Source: Trichormus sp. NMC-1
GTDB lineage: Bacteria; Cyanobacteriota; Cyanobacteriia; Cyanobacteriales; Nostocaceae
DNA: 64,000 nt
Direction: 5' to 3'
Assembly (NCBI RefSeq): GCF_001858025.1
Contig: NZ_LZQD01000001.1
Location: 247,214 to 311,213, forward strand
In this document: positions 48,566-56,897 of the stretch, piece after piece
Numbering within the stretch: position 1 is the first letter of the stretch
Layout of the letters: every line of letters starts with the position of its first letter
Notes under the pieces: model-generated
Database searches by the model: none
What the model saw: only the letters and a program-made list of their open reading frames with translations
What the model was told of the DNA's origin: nothing
Program-made: the position numbers and the translations under genes

Positions 48566-49312
48566 TTAAATAAACACCAAAGGCTTATCCTTAAAAGGTG
48601 CAAAAGCCTCAGCATCAAACTTATATAAACTAGCAGGACGGCCAGCACCTCGTGATACCTTAATTCCCGTATCGCATAAAAAACCTAACTTAAGTAAACG
48701 CGCTCGAAAATTAGAATAATCAGAGAAATTTTCTCCTAAAACAGTAGTGTATAACTGATATAAATCATTCAAAGTAAATGTGTCTGGCAAAACATCAAAA
48801 GCTACAGGACTATATTCCAATTTATTTTTAAGTCGTCTGTGTCCATAGGTAATAATTTCATTATGATCAAATGCTAATTTGGGTAATTGTTTAACAGGAT
48901 ACCAAGCAATACCAGCAACTTTATCAGCGATTAATTCTGCTTCTTCAAACCGGACTAAAGCAAAGTAACTAACTGATAAATAACGCACACCATAACTATC
49001 AATCTTTTCCCTTGGGTCACGATTTGGTCCACCAAAAGTATAAAGTTGTTCTAGATAGAGATTATGGACTTTAATTTTTTCTGCCATAATGCGATAAGCT
49101 GCATCTTCTAAAGATTCTCCTTGACGCACCAAAGTACCAGGAAGACTCCAAGAATTTAAAAATGGTTCTTGCTGCCGCATTACTAACAGCACTAATAGCC
49201 GATTTTGGGCAGTATCTACAGAAAAAATGACATTATCTACACCGACTTTGAAATCAGCCAAAGGTTGTTGATTGATCGGATTTGAAATCTTTTTATGATT
49301 ACGTCCTGACAT
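48566..49312 (-). CDS. Nudix-winged-helix regulator, NrtR-like
   Basis: A 248-residue protein with a Nudix-type domain (about 20-155) and a winged-helix domain (about 165-248). In the Nudix box the sequence SLPGTLVRQGESLEDAAYRIMAEKI lacks the canonical REx2EE triad, as in NrtR where the domain senses ADP-ribose rather than hydrolyses it. The C-terminal FTLNDLYQLYTTVLGENFSDYSNFRARLLKLGFL is the NrtR helix-turn-helix region. Its start abuts the stop of nadD with no gap, and it lies among NAD genes, which fits an NAD-metabolism repressor. I did not identify its operator. Confidence 0.85.
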   Translation of the reverse strand: MSGRNHKKISNPINQQPLADFKVGVDNVIFSVDTAQNRLLVLLVMRQQEPFLNSWSLPGTLVRQGESLEDAAYRIMAEKIKVHNLYLEQLYTFGGPNRDPREKIDSYGVRYLSVSYFALVRFEEAELIADKVAGIAWYPVKQLPKLAFDHNEIITYGHRRLKNKLEYSPVAFDVLPDTFTLNDLYQLYTTVLGENFSDYSNFRARLLKLGFLCDTGIKVSRGAGRPASLYKFDAEAFAPFKDKPLVFI

Positions 49313-49879
49313 TTAAACGTACAAATGCTCACGATGAATATAGGCAAAGACATGAGGTGTCAGAGTTTCGGGATCTTTTTGTTCACGAAAAGCGGTTGAG
49401 GAGACATCTAAACCGGTTAAACTAGCGATCGCTATTTTCCCTCCTAGCTGTTTAACTCTCTCTAAACTAGGATAATCTATTACATAACCTGGTCGGGGAA
49501 TCACCAATAGCTGCACTTGTTTTAACAAATTTTCCACATGATACCAACGTGGTAATTGATCCAATAAATCTGAACCAATTACCAAAGTATATTCGGCATC
49601 ATCACCCCAAAGTATCTTAGCTTTTTCTAAAGTTTCCAATGTTCTCCAACTACTTAAATCTTGTTCTAAAGTAATATTTTGTTTTGGGGCATCTATATCT
49701 GTAATTAGCAATTGTAACATTGCTGCCCGATGAGATAAAGGAGTTTGTTGAGACTTGAAAGGATTATCCGCAGCCCAAACTGCCACCCAATCATAACCCT
49801 CAGACAACCATTTGAGAATTTTCTGATGTCCAGCAGTTGGTGGATCTGCACTTGTACCAAATAAAGCAATTCTCTTCAT
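49313..49879 (-). CDS. nadD: Nicotinate-nucleotide adenylyltransferase
   Basis: A 188-residue nucleotidyltransferase that adenylates nicotinate mononucleotide. The T/HxGH-type motif is seen as FGTSADPPTAGHQKIL, and a second nucleotide-contact motif as ISSTAF-like DVSSTAFREQ near the C-terminus. VWAADNPFKSQ is the usual substrate loop. Normal length. It lies 18 bp after pncB and abuts the NrtR-like gene, so it is the middle of one operon. Confidence 0.9.
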   Translation of the reverse strand: MKRIALFGTSADPPTAGHQKILKWLSEGYDWVAVWAADNPFKSQQTPLSHRAAMLQLLITDIDAPKQNITLEQDLSSWRTLETLEKAKILWGDDAEYTLVIGSDLLDQLPRWYHVENLLKQVQLLVIPRPGYVIDYPSLERVKQLGGKIAIASLTGLDVSSTAFREQKDPETLTPHVFAYIHREHLYV

Positions 49880-49897
49880 TTTACTTTGCCTTCTTTG

Positions 49898-51280
49898 CTA
49901 TTTTTTTTTAGTTTCTTCCGTCAACTTCTGCAAAGGTTCAGAAATCTCCACTGTCACAGAAACAGAATTTTCTAATCTTCGTGTTTCCTCCGGTAAACTA
50001 GCTACAGAAGCGGCAGTGCGTTGACGAATTGTAGCTAAACTTTCCTGTGGTTGTAATTGTTTACCCTCCTTCATTACCAACTTTAATAGAGGTTGTTCTG
50101 TAACTGAATTTTCAGAAACTAATCCCAATCTATCTGCTTGTAACTTACTTCCTACAAATGAGCGAAAAATTTGCTTTCTTCCTGGATAAGTAAATTTACC
50201 ACTAGACTGTTTCATAACTGGAATGCCATCAATATCTACAAGTTTATAAACTCCATTCACTGGTGTACCTGTAACTAGTTTGGTTCCTATGCCATAACTA
50301 TCAATTTCTGCCCCTTTGGCTTTTAATCTGGCAATTTCCCATTCATCTAAGTCACCACTAGCGAAGATTGACACATTTGGTAAGAGCGATCGCACTTCTT
50401 TTGATAAAGTTACTAAATCTCCAGAATCTAACCTCACCCCGCTTAATGTCATTTCCCCTGCTTTCACCTTTTCTGCCAATCTTTGAGCAGCAGCAACCGT
50501 ATCATATGTATCAATTAACAAAGGCGCACCAGGAAAATATTGATGAAATGCAGTAAAAGCCTGTTCTTCACTGCCTTCTAAAGCTGACAAAGCCATAACT
50601 AAAGCGTGTGCCATCGTACCACTTGGTTTTTCGCCTAGCTGTATCGCTGCTAACACATTGGAGGTGGAATCTAAACCACCTGCTAAAGCCGCCCTTGCTG
50701 CCCATAAAGAAGCTTGGGGACTAAAAGCTCTTCTTGTACCGAATTCTAAAAGTTTTGCTTTCTCTCCCGCAATATCACGCAATCTTGCTGCCCTAGTAGC
50801 AATTAAAGTTTGATAATTCAGAGTATTTAATAGATAGGTTTCTACTAACTGCGCTTGCCACAGTGGTGCTTCTACTCGTAATAATGGTTCCTTAGCAAAT
50901 ACCGCTGTGCCTTCTGGTACTGCCCACACATCTCCAGTAAAACCGCCCTCTGTTAATAATGACCAAAAACGCTCAGGTGCATGAGTAAAAATTTCCGTAG
51001 CTTGCAAAGCCGCAATTTGCGAGGAATTAAAGCGGAATTTAGCCAAATATTCCAAAGCTTGCGCCAACCCCATAGCAATTAAATAGCTAAACCCTTCCGG
51101 TAAGCGCCTGACAAACAATTCAAAGCTGGCACGTTTTTGTTCTATACCTTCACCTGTGTAGCAAGCAGCCATTGTTAGCTGGTAAAGATCAGTCAGTAAG
51201 CTGTAATCCTCAGTACTGAAATTTAGTTCTGGATGATGGTAGCTTTGCTGTACATAGTCCACATTGGGAAAGGTTGTCAT
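49898..51280 (-). CDS. pncB: Nicotinate phosphoribosyltransferase
   Basis: A 460-residue enzyme that makes nicotinate mononucleotide from nicotinate and PRPP, the entry of the salvage route to NAD. Diagnostic parts are YSLLTDLYQLTMAACY, RLPEGFSYLIAMGL, the phosphate-binding FGTRRAFSPQASLWAARAA, VRLDSGDLVTLSKEVR and the GIGTKLVTG turn. I chose the ATG at 51280 because similar proteins begin MTTFP; in-frame ATGs at 51331 and 51343 are alternatives and none has a strong ribosome site. It is first in the operon with nadD, nrtR-like and nadE. Confidence 0.92.
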   Translation of the reverse strand: MTTFPNVDYVQQSYHHPELNFSTEDYSLLTDLYQLTMAACYTGEGIEQKRASFELFVRRLPEGFSYLIAMGLAQALEYLAKFRFNSSQIAALQATEIFTHAPERFWSLLTEGGFTGDVWAVPEGTAVFAKEPLLRVEAPLWQAQLVETYLLNTLNYQTLIATRAARLRDIAGEKAKLLEFGTRRAFSPQASLWAARAALAGGLDSTSNVLAAIQLGEKPSGTMAHALVMALSALEGSEEQAFTAFHQYFPGAPLLIDTYDTVAAAQRLAEKVKAGEMTLSGVRLDSGDLVTLSKEVRSLLPNVSIFASGDLDEWEIARLKAKGAEIDSYGIGTKLVTGTPVNGVYKLVDIDGIPVMKQSSGKFTYPGRKQIFRSFVGSKLQADRLGLVSENSVTEQPLLKLVMKEGKQLQPQESLATIRQRTAASVASLPEETRRLENSVSVTVEISEPLQKLTEETKKK

Positions 51281-51343
51281 GAGAGAGCGTCCTACAAAGA
51301 GTGCTTCTTTTGTTATGGTAGAACTTACCATAATTAATGTCAA

Positions 51344-51801
51344 GCATTAGGGTAATTAATAGTCAAAAATGCCATGAAGCCCTATGTTTACAGGAAAAGT
51401 AATCTGTAACTAGCTATTAATTTACATTTATTAATAGTGATTAAAAATAATTTAGAGCAATCTTCAAGGTGCTGAGGACAGCAAATATATGCCAGAGGGG
51501 AGCCGTAGGTATTGATAAAACCTAGATACCAAAAGACTTTTCACATCGTTACCCATGCCATAACTGAAGTTTTTGTACTTTTATGGCTTCATTTTGCTTT
51601 AAAAAAGTTCCTCAAACTTGGTTAAAGCTAGTTATGTTTATCTGCGTACTCTTCAATCTCCATAAAATAAAGTATTGCAAAGACATCTAAAAAAATATTG
51701 CGGATATTATCAATATATTGCAAATATGAGCAATTAGAAAATAACAGAACTACAGTTATAGACATCGCCACTCAAGCGAATAAAAAAGGAGTTTCAATAA
51801 T
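51344..51801. other. Divergent spacer between pncB and a 50-residue ORF
   Basis: No gene. Between 51331 and 51358 there are repeated ATTAAT elements in the pncB promoter region (ATAATTAATGTC and GGTAATTAATAG), a place to look for the NrtR-like regulator's site. The rest is AT-rich. Confidence 0.4.
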
Positions 51802-51954
51802 ATGGCTATTTTCAGAATTGTTGCTAGTATAACTCAGTTTATTTCTGAAGCGGTAATTCGGATTTTTGGACCTAATGATGATGCCTATCCTATAATTGGT
51901 TTTCAACCTTTTACAGGTGATCCTTACAAGAGAGGTAGAGCAGAATCTTGGTAG
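51802..51954 (+). CDS. 50-residue protein, unrecognised
   Basis: An ATG at 51802 with a GGAG ribosome site ten bases upstream opens a 50-codon frame. The N-terminal half is an amphipathic helix (FRIVASITQFISEAVIRIF). The C-terminal half, FGPNDDAYPIIGFQPFTG, is rich in Pro, Gly and aromatic residues, then DPYKRGRAESW ends in Trp. A clean terminator hairpin follows 45 bp later, so this is a complete small transcription unit. No cysteines and no membrane helix. I do not recognise the family. The ribosome site, composition and terminator argue that it is real. Confidence 0.65.
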   Translation: MAIFRIVASITQFISEAVIRIFGPNDDAYPIIGFQPFTGDPYKRGRAESW

Positions 51955-51998
51955 ATATTTACTTAGGGATAATTTACATTTCTAAAAGCGATAAAAAT

Positions 51999-52029
51999 AA
52001 AGGCGTAGGATTTTTCCTCACGCCTTTTT
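51999..52029 (+). terminator. Rho-independent terminator after the 50-residue ORF
   Basis: AAGGCGT and ACGCCTT form a stem, with a GGA/TCC extension inside, and the right arm runs into TTTTT at 52025-52029. It may also serve the convergent LCP gene. Confidence 0.8.
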
Positions 52030-52085
52030 GTTGTTATAGATAATTGGTTTAGTTGGGTTGATTCCCATTAGCTATTAGTCATGAA

Positions 52086-53513
52086 TTACCTATTACCAGT
52101 TTCAAAAAGACCTTTGTTCTGCAACCAATCTTTACCGATTTGAATACTAATATCTGAACCGATATTACCGGTGCTTTCTACCCGCACTTCTCCAAATCCC
52201 AAGGTGTTACGAATTGATTCAGCGCTATCACTGTCTCCTTGTTGGGCGACAATATGAGTCGTTTCTAACGGTTCACCCCAGGGTTTAGAAATGAATATAT
52301 TGCGATATCCAGCTTTTTCCAAGGCTCGGATTAAAGGACGAATCTGAGAGCGCTCGCCACCAGTACTATCCTGAATTGCTACACGCAAACTAGCAAGCTC
52401 AGTGGTTTGTGATTCGAGTGATGCCGATTCTAAACCAAAGTTTTTAGTCATTACTTTGGTAATAGCATTTTTATTTGGTAACCAATAACTAGCGTCATAC
52501 TCACCATTCTCGCTAAAACGACCAGGCAGCATTAACATTTGCATATTAGAGCGATTGGTTCGCGCTCCAAAGCCGACTAACGCCACCAGTTCCTCAACAG
52601 TTAAATTTGTATCAATATGCTCTTTGACAGTATTAAGAATTTGGGGTAATTGGGTGAGTGTTGTCGGGTTGAGACTCTGTTCAATTAAAGCACGCAATAC
52701 TATTTGCTGACGCTGAATCCGGCCAATATCGCCCAGTTCATCATGACGAAAACGAAGTAATTGTAATGCTTGATCGCCTTGGAGATGCTGTTTACCTGCC
52801 TTTAAATTAATATATAAATGCTGAGAATCATCCTGATATTTCATATCTTTGGGAACATAGACACTCACCCCACCCAACGCATCAATCAGCTTACCAACTC
52901 CCAAAACATTAATGCGGACATAACGATCAATCCCTACTCCACCCAGGAGATTACTTGCAGTTTTAGCAGTTAAAGCAGGACCACCATCCACATTAGCGGC
53001 GTTAATTTTTTTCACTCCATACCCTTCTATTTCTGTACGGGTATCCCTGGGAATAGAAAGCATGACGATTTTTTTTGTCTCTGGATCAAATTTGATCAAC
53101 AGCATGACATCAGCAAGACCGTCAAAGGAATTGATTTGGGGTAAATACCTGAGTCCTTTGCTATCAGATGGGGGGTTCTGCACATCTGGAGGCAGTACAC
53201 TCATACCCATAACTAAGATATTCACAGGACGAGTTAATTGAGAAAATTGGAATCCATTACCAGAAATGCGATCGCCATCAAATACTGCCGCCTCCTTTGC
53301 ACTCAACTGGGCTTGCTGCAAAGGCGTACTGTCCCAAGAAACTGCTAACAATGCCCCCGCCATTCCTGATACCATTGCAATCCCGCTCATCCCCACCGCA
53401 AACCATAGCCAACGCCCAGATTTTGACTTACGAAAGTTTTTGCCTCTGGATTTGGTTTTCGCTGATTTATTATTTTCTGCTGATGTTCTTTGACTAGTCA
53501 CAAACTTCCTCAC
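52086..53513 (-). CDS. LytR-CpsA-Psr (LCP) family protein with LytR_C domain
   Basis: A 475-residue membrane-anchored LCP protein. A basic N-terminus is followed by a TM helix (WLWFAVGMSGIAMVSGMAGALLAV, about 33-56). The LCP domain has the conserved ADVMLLIKFD, MLSIPRDTRTEIEGYG, KINAANVDGG and LLRFRHDELGDIGRIQRQQ segments whose Arg and Asp residues bind polyprenyl pyrophosphate. The C-terminal 100 residues form a LytR_C domain (SLRVAIQDSTGGERS... DISIQIGKDWL). Such enzymes attach wall-linked glycopolymers to peptidoglycan. Monocistronic, with the convergent small ORF downstream. Confidence 0.9.
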   Translation of the reverse strand: MRKFVTSQRTSAENNKSAKTKSRGKNFRKSKSGRWLWFAVGMSGIAMVSGMAGALLAVSWDSTPLQQAQLSAKEAAVFDGDRISGNGFQFSQLTRPVNILVMGMSVLPPDVQNPPSDSKGLRYLPQINSFDGLADVMLLIKFDPETKKIVMLSIPRDTRTEIEGYGVKKINAANVDGGPALTAKTASNLLGGVGIDRYVRINVLGVGKLIDALGGVSVYVPKDMKYQDDSQHLYINLKAGKQHLQGDQALQLLRFRHDELGDIGRIQRQQIVLRALIEQSLNPTTLTQLPQILNTVKEHIDTNLTVEELVALVGFGARTNRSNMQMLMLPGRFSENGEYDASYWLPNKNAITKVMTKNFGLESASLESQTTELASLRVAIQDSTGGERSQIRPLIRALEKAGYRNIFISKPWGEPLETTHIVAQQGDSDSAESIRNTLGFGEVRVESTGNIGSDISIQIGKDWLQNKGLFETGNR

Positions 53514-53788
53514 GCTGACTGAATAAAATACCCTAAATGTGCAGACTCTATATAATATGTGGACAAATCAAACCATAATAGCTAACTCTGAATTCACAAT
53601 GTTGATTTTTTTGCGAGGATAGAAACTACAAGACCTATAGCGGTCTTTCTGGATATTTGTTGCTAATCCGGAGATGTTTATTGAAGTATGGCAATAATAA
53701 ACCACATTTGCCCAAAGCGGGTGGCAAATTAACTGTAAAGTCGTGTATCATGAGTAAAAATAATCACAAGCTTCTCACTAATCAAAAT

Positions 53789-54175
53789 TTAGTACTTACG
53801 TAGCATTCGCTCGGCCAAATTGCTAAATCCTGGTAATCTGTAAGACTTTCCTTGGATGAGACGAAAAATTAACCAAATACTTACCAAAAAGTAACCAGAT
53901 GTGAAAAAGCTGTTAAGGATTAACAACCTCAGTGTAAAAAAATCTGAAGTTGCTGCCCCAGTCGTTAAAAATAAGTACCCTAACATCCATGTAAAACTTA
54001 AAGTAATGGACAGGCGGCTCACTGTCAGTTGTTCCCTGCTACCCTGGCGACGATAGAGCGTCCATAGAGAGGGAAAAAAGCCGAGAATTGGAATCAAATA
54101 TAAAAACAGCAGCCTTTTAGAAGTGGCGGTGTCTTCAGAATTTGAGTAATTTTCAATTGGTGGTAGATTGTCCAT
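53789..54175 (-). CDS. Small membrane protein of unknown function
   Basis: A 128-residue protein with three hydrophobic helices (LLFLYLIPILGFFPSLWTL, LSITLSFTWMLGYLFLTTGA, FFTSGYFLVSIWLIFRLI). ATG 54175 gives MDNLPPIENYSNSED, an acidic start typical of such proteins. The open frame extends 82 codons upstream, but that part looks untranslated. The basic end GFSNLAERMLRKY is cytoplasmic by the positive-inside rule. Family not recognised. It is divergent from the AI-2E-type transporter gene 256 bp away. Confidence 0.65.
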   Translation of the reverse strand: MDNLPPIENYSNSEDTATSKRLLFLYLIPILGFFPSLWTLYRRQGSREQLTVSRLSITLSFTWMLGYLFLTTGAATSDFFTLRLLILNSFFTSGYFLVSIWLIFRLIQGKSYRLPGFSNLAERMLRKY

Positions 54176-54431
54176 ATTGCTTAGTCTAAGCTTAAAGAAG
54201 CAGTTGAGAATGCCTTGGGGTTTTGGTTTTAACCTCTTGTTTGAGTTCGTTACCATAACGTTAGATTGTCCCAGATCCCAGAAAATGCTGTACGGGGAAC
54301 TTCCACGAAGTAGCACTCCCGAATTTCTGTATTCTCTAGATAAACTAGAGAAATGAATCATATTCATATAGTTAGAGATAATAGTTTGTAAAGAAGAATT
54401 CAATTTAGTTCTATCCCGCAATCAGCTGAAA

Positions 54432-55607
54432 ATGCAGACACGCAAGCTACTCGACTGGTGGCAAACACTTACACCAATAGCGCGAATCGGGGCGATCGCG
54501 CTATTCACTCCGCTATTATTTCTCAATGGTTGGGCTATATCGGCAATTTTCAATTATTTCCATTCTTTGATAGTCATTTTAGTCGGAGCCTCAGTTCTAG
54601 CATTTCTGCTCAACTACCCCGTGAGTTGGATGGAACGCCACGGTGCTAGACGAGAACAAGTTGCTATCTTAGTATTTTTATTAGCTTTATCCATTTTATT
54701 AGCGCTGGGTGTCACCCTCTTTCCTCTAGCACTTACCCAAGCCCAACAACTGGTAGCCCGCTTACCAGAATTGATTGACTCGGGGCGATCGCAGTTAATG
54801 ATTCTCAACGAAAAAGCCGAAAGCATGGGCTTACCGATTAACCTTGATGCGATCGTCGTCCAAATTAACGATCGCGTCAAGGGTCAATTGCAAGCCATCG
54901 CCGGACAAGTTTTAAATCTGGCTGTAGTCACCTTTACCAGCTTGTTAGACTTCCTGCTGACAATGGTTTTGACTTTCTATCTATTACAGCACGGCGGAGA
55001 ACTCTGGCAAAGCTTAGTTGAATGGCTACCTTCTAAATTTCGTGATCCTTTTTCTAGAACAGTACGCCTGAGCTTTCAAAACTTCTTTATCACCCAATTA
55101 ATTTTATCTACCTGTATGGCCACTGCTCTCATTCCCACATTTTTGTGGCTGAAGGTACCATTTGGGCTATTATTTGGCTTGACTATTGGCCTGATGGCTC
55201 TTGTTCCTTTTGGCGGTTCTGTGGGTATCGCCCTGACAACTTTGTTGGTTTCTTTACAAGATTTTGGGATGGGTACAAAAGTCTTATTAGCCGCAGTTAT
55301 CGTACAGCAAATTCTCGAAAATATCATTGCACCCCGCATTTTAGGGAGTTTTACAGGTTTAAATCCTGTTTGGATACTAATTTCGGTGTTGACAGGTGCG
55401 AGAATTGGCGGACTTTTGGGCGTAATTGTGGCGGTTCCTTGTGCTGTCGTCATTAAGACAGTTATTAGCGCCATCCGTCCGCCAGTGATTGGTATCGATA
55501 CAGAAGATTCCTCTTCAGGGGAAATAGTTGCACCCATGACATCAGAAGCATCTACCCAAACTCAAGCTCCAAATTCTCTCAGTGTTTCGGAAGCAACTTT
55601 ACCTTAA
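54432..55607 (+). CDS. AI-2E family transporter (PerM/TqsA-like)
   Basis: A 391-residue membrane protein of the AI-2E (UPF0118) family. It has a first helix pair (about 13-75), the conserved SWMERHGARREQVAIL, a central amphipathic part (RVKGQLQAIAGQVL), and the C-terminal helices LLFGLTIGLMALVPFGGSVGIA and IVQQILENIIAPRILGSFTGLNPVWILISVLTGA, which is the family signature. Substrates are uncertain: signalling molecules or sodium/proton exchange have been proposed. The Ser/Thr-rich tail from about residue 348 lies within a 588-bp unit repeated directly downstream. Confidence 0.9.
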   Translation: MQTRKLLDWWQTLTPIARIGAIALFTPLLFLNGWAISAIFNYFHSLIVILVGASVLAFLLNYPVSWMERHGARREQVAILVFLLALSILLALGVTLFPLALTQAQQLVARLPELIDSGRSQLMILNEKAESMGLPINLDAIVVQINDRVKGQLQAIAGQVLNLAVVTFTSLLDFLLTMVLTFYLLQHGGELWQSLVEWLPSKFRDPFSRTVRLSFQNFFITQLILSTCMATALIPTFLWLKVPFGLLFGLTIGLMALVPFGGSVGIALTTLLVSLQDFGMGTKVLLAAVIVQQILENIIAPRILGSFTGLNPVWILISVLTGARIGGLLGVIVAVPCAVVIKTVISAIRPPVIGIDTEDSSSGEIVAPMTSEASTQTQAPNSLSVSEATLP

Positions 55608-56060
55608 GCAATTAAAAATTCAAAATTCAAGCCGGAGAAAACTATTGTTGAGTGTTTTCGTGTGATAATTTAGGCTCGGAACTAGGTAGACGAGATTTAG
55701 TAATTAAATTGTTAGCAGTATCAACTTGGGAACAACCCAATACACCCAACAGCACAACGCTGGCTGCGGCTAAAACGTAGCGTCTACCTAGACTAACACC
55801 GTAACGTCTTTGTAAGAAATTTTCTTGCACATCTTTAAACTTCTGCCCGGTCATCTGCTACCTCATTTGTGGTTTCATCTGTCTATCAAGTTAGACGTTC
55901 ATAATATGTCAGATGTTCACTATCGCATTTGCCGGCAGATAAACAGTTGCTGGTTACAGTTTTGGTAACAACTAAAAAACGCCCAATACATCTGTCTGAA
56001 ATGGCTTACGCCTCCCGTCAGGGATACAGGATTGACAGGATTTAAGGATTTGCAGGATGA
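55473..56060. repeat. 588-bp tandem duplication, unit 1
   Basis: Identical in all places I compared to 56061-56648. It begins inside the AI-2E transporter gene (the last 45 codons), covers the whole lipoprotein gene and ends in an ATTTGCAGGATGA-type repeat. The transporter gene remains intact because the extra copy lies after it. Confidence 0.9.
55642..55854 (-). CDS. Small lipoprotein-like protein, copy A
   Basis: A 70-residue protein. A basic, tail-forming N-terminus (MTGQKFKDVQENFLQRRYG) precedes a hydrophobic stretch with a lipobox, VVLLGVLGCSQ, Cys41, then a short polar tail. The Cys would be lipidated after signal peptidase II cleavage, leaving a mature peptide of only 30 residues. The signal is unusually long before the lipobox. 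Convergent with the AI-2E gene, 34 bp away. No family recognised. Copy B is identical. Confidence 0.6.
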   Translation of the reverse strand: MTGQKFKDVQENFLQRRYGVSLGRRYVLAAASVVLLGVLGCSQVDTANNLITKSRLPSSEPKLSHENTQQ

Positions 56061-56195
56061 ATCCGTCCGCCAGTGATTGGTATCGATACAGAAGATTCCT
56101 CTTCAGGGGAAATAGTTGCACCCATGACATCAGAAGCATCTACCCAAACTCAAGCTCCAAATTCTCTCAGTGTTTCGGAAGCAACTTTACCTTAA
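56061..56195 (+). pseudogene. Duplicated 3' fragment of the AI-2E transporter gene
   Basis: The final 45 codons of the transporter, identical to 55473-55607, without a start or a promoter, created by the tandem duplication. Not a gene in its own right. Confidence 0.85.
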
Positions 56196-56229
56196 GCAAT
56201 TAAAAATTCAAAATTCAAGCCGGAGAAAA

Positions 56230-56442
56230 CTATTGTTGAGTGTTTTCGTGTGATAATTTAGGCTCGGAACTAGGTAGACGAGATTTAGTAATTAAATTGT
56301 TAGCAGTATCAACTTGGGAACAACCCAATACACCCAACAGCACAACGCTGGCTGCGGCTAAAACGTAGCGTCTACCTAGACTAACACCGTAACGTCTTTG
56401 TAAGAAATTTTCTTGCACATCTTTAAACTTCTGCCCGGTCAT
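56230..56442 (-). CDS. Small lipoprotein-like protein, copy B
   Basis: Identical in sequence to copy A at 55642-55854, with the same lipobox (VLGCSQ). Its upstream DNA (56443-56648) is the same as that of copy A, so both copies probably keep their promoter and the gene dose is doubled. Confidence 0.6.
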   Translation of the reverse strand: MTGQKFKDVQENFLQRRYGVSLGRRYVLAAASVVLLGVLGCSQVDTANNLITKSRLPSSEPKLSHENTQQ

Positions 56443-56843
56443 CTGCTACCTCATTTGTGGTTTCATCTGTCTATCAAGTTAGACGTTCATAATATGTCAG
56501 ATGTTCACTATCGCATTTGCCGGCAGATAAACAGTTGCTGGTTACAGTTTTGGTAACAACTAAAAAACGCCCAATACATCTGTCTGAAATGGCTTACGCC
56601 TCCCGTCAGGGATACAGGATTGACAGGATTTAAGGATTTGCAGGATGAAAATTCTATCAACAAAATTCATATCCCCGATTTCGTGAAGAAGTCGGGGATT
56701 TTATTGTTGCTAATTAATTAATTATAAAATAGTTCTTCCTTATCAAGTTCACTATAACACATTGAAAACTCCATGTCAATATACTTCCTTCTCTCTTTGC
56801 GTCAGGTCAACCGTAGGGTGGGTTAGCGAAAGCGTAACTATTT

Positions 56844-56876
56844 AGATCCCCGACTTCTTAAAGAAGTCGGGGATCT
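56844..56876 (-). repeat. Long hairpin repeat AGATCCCCGACTTCTT, terminator-like
   Basis: A 16-bp-arm inverted repeat just past the stop of the large mosaic gene. A diverged copy lies at 56671-56699 (CCCCGATTT/AGTCGGGG). It could act as the end of the mosaic gene's transcript, although no T-run follows, and it belongs to a common repeat family. Confidence 0.55.
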
Positions 56877-56897
56877 TGTTATTCTTGTTTTTACCAA

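Larger units (their letters stand above)
56061..56648. repeat. 588-bp tandem duplication, unit 2
   Basis: Second copy of 55473-56060. The join 56060/56061 is direct: the 3' end GGATGA of unit 1 is followed at once by ATCCGTCCGC of unit 2. The lack of divergence marks a recent event, or an assembly artefact. Confidence 0.9.
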
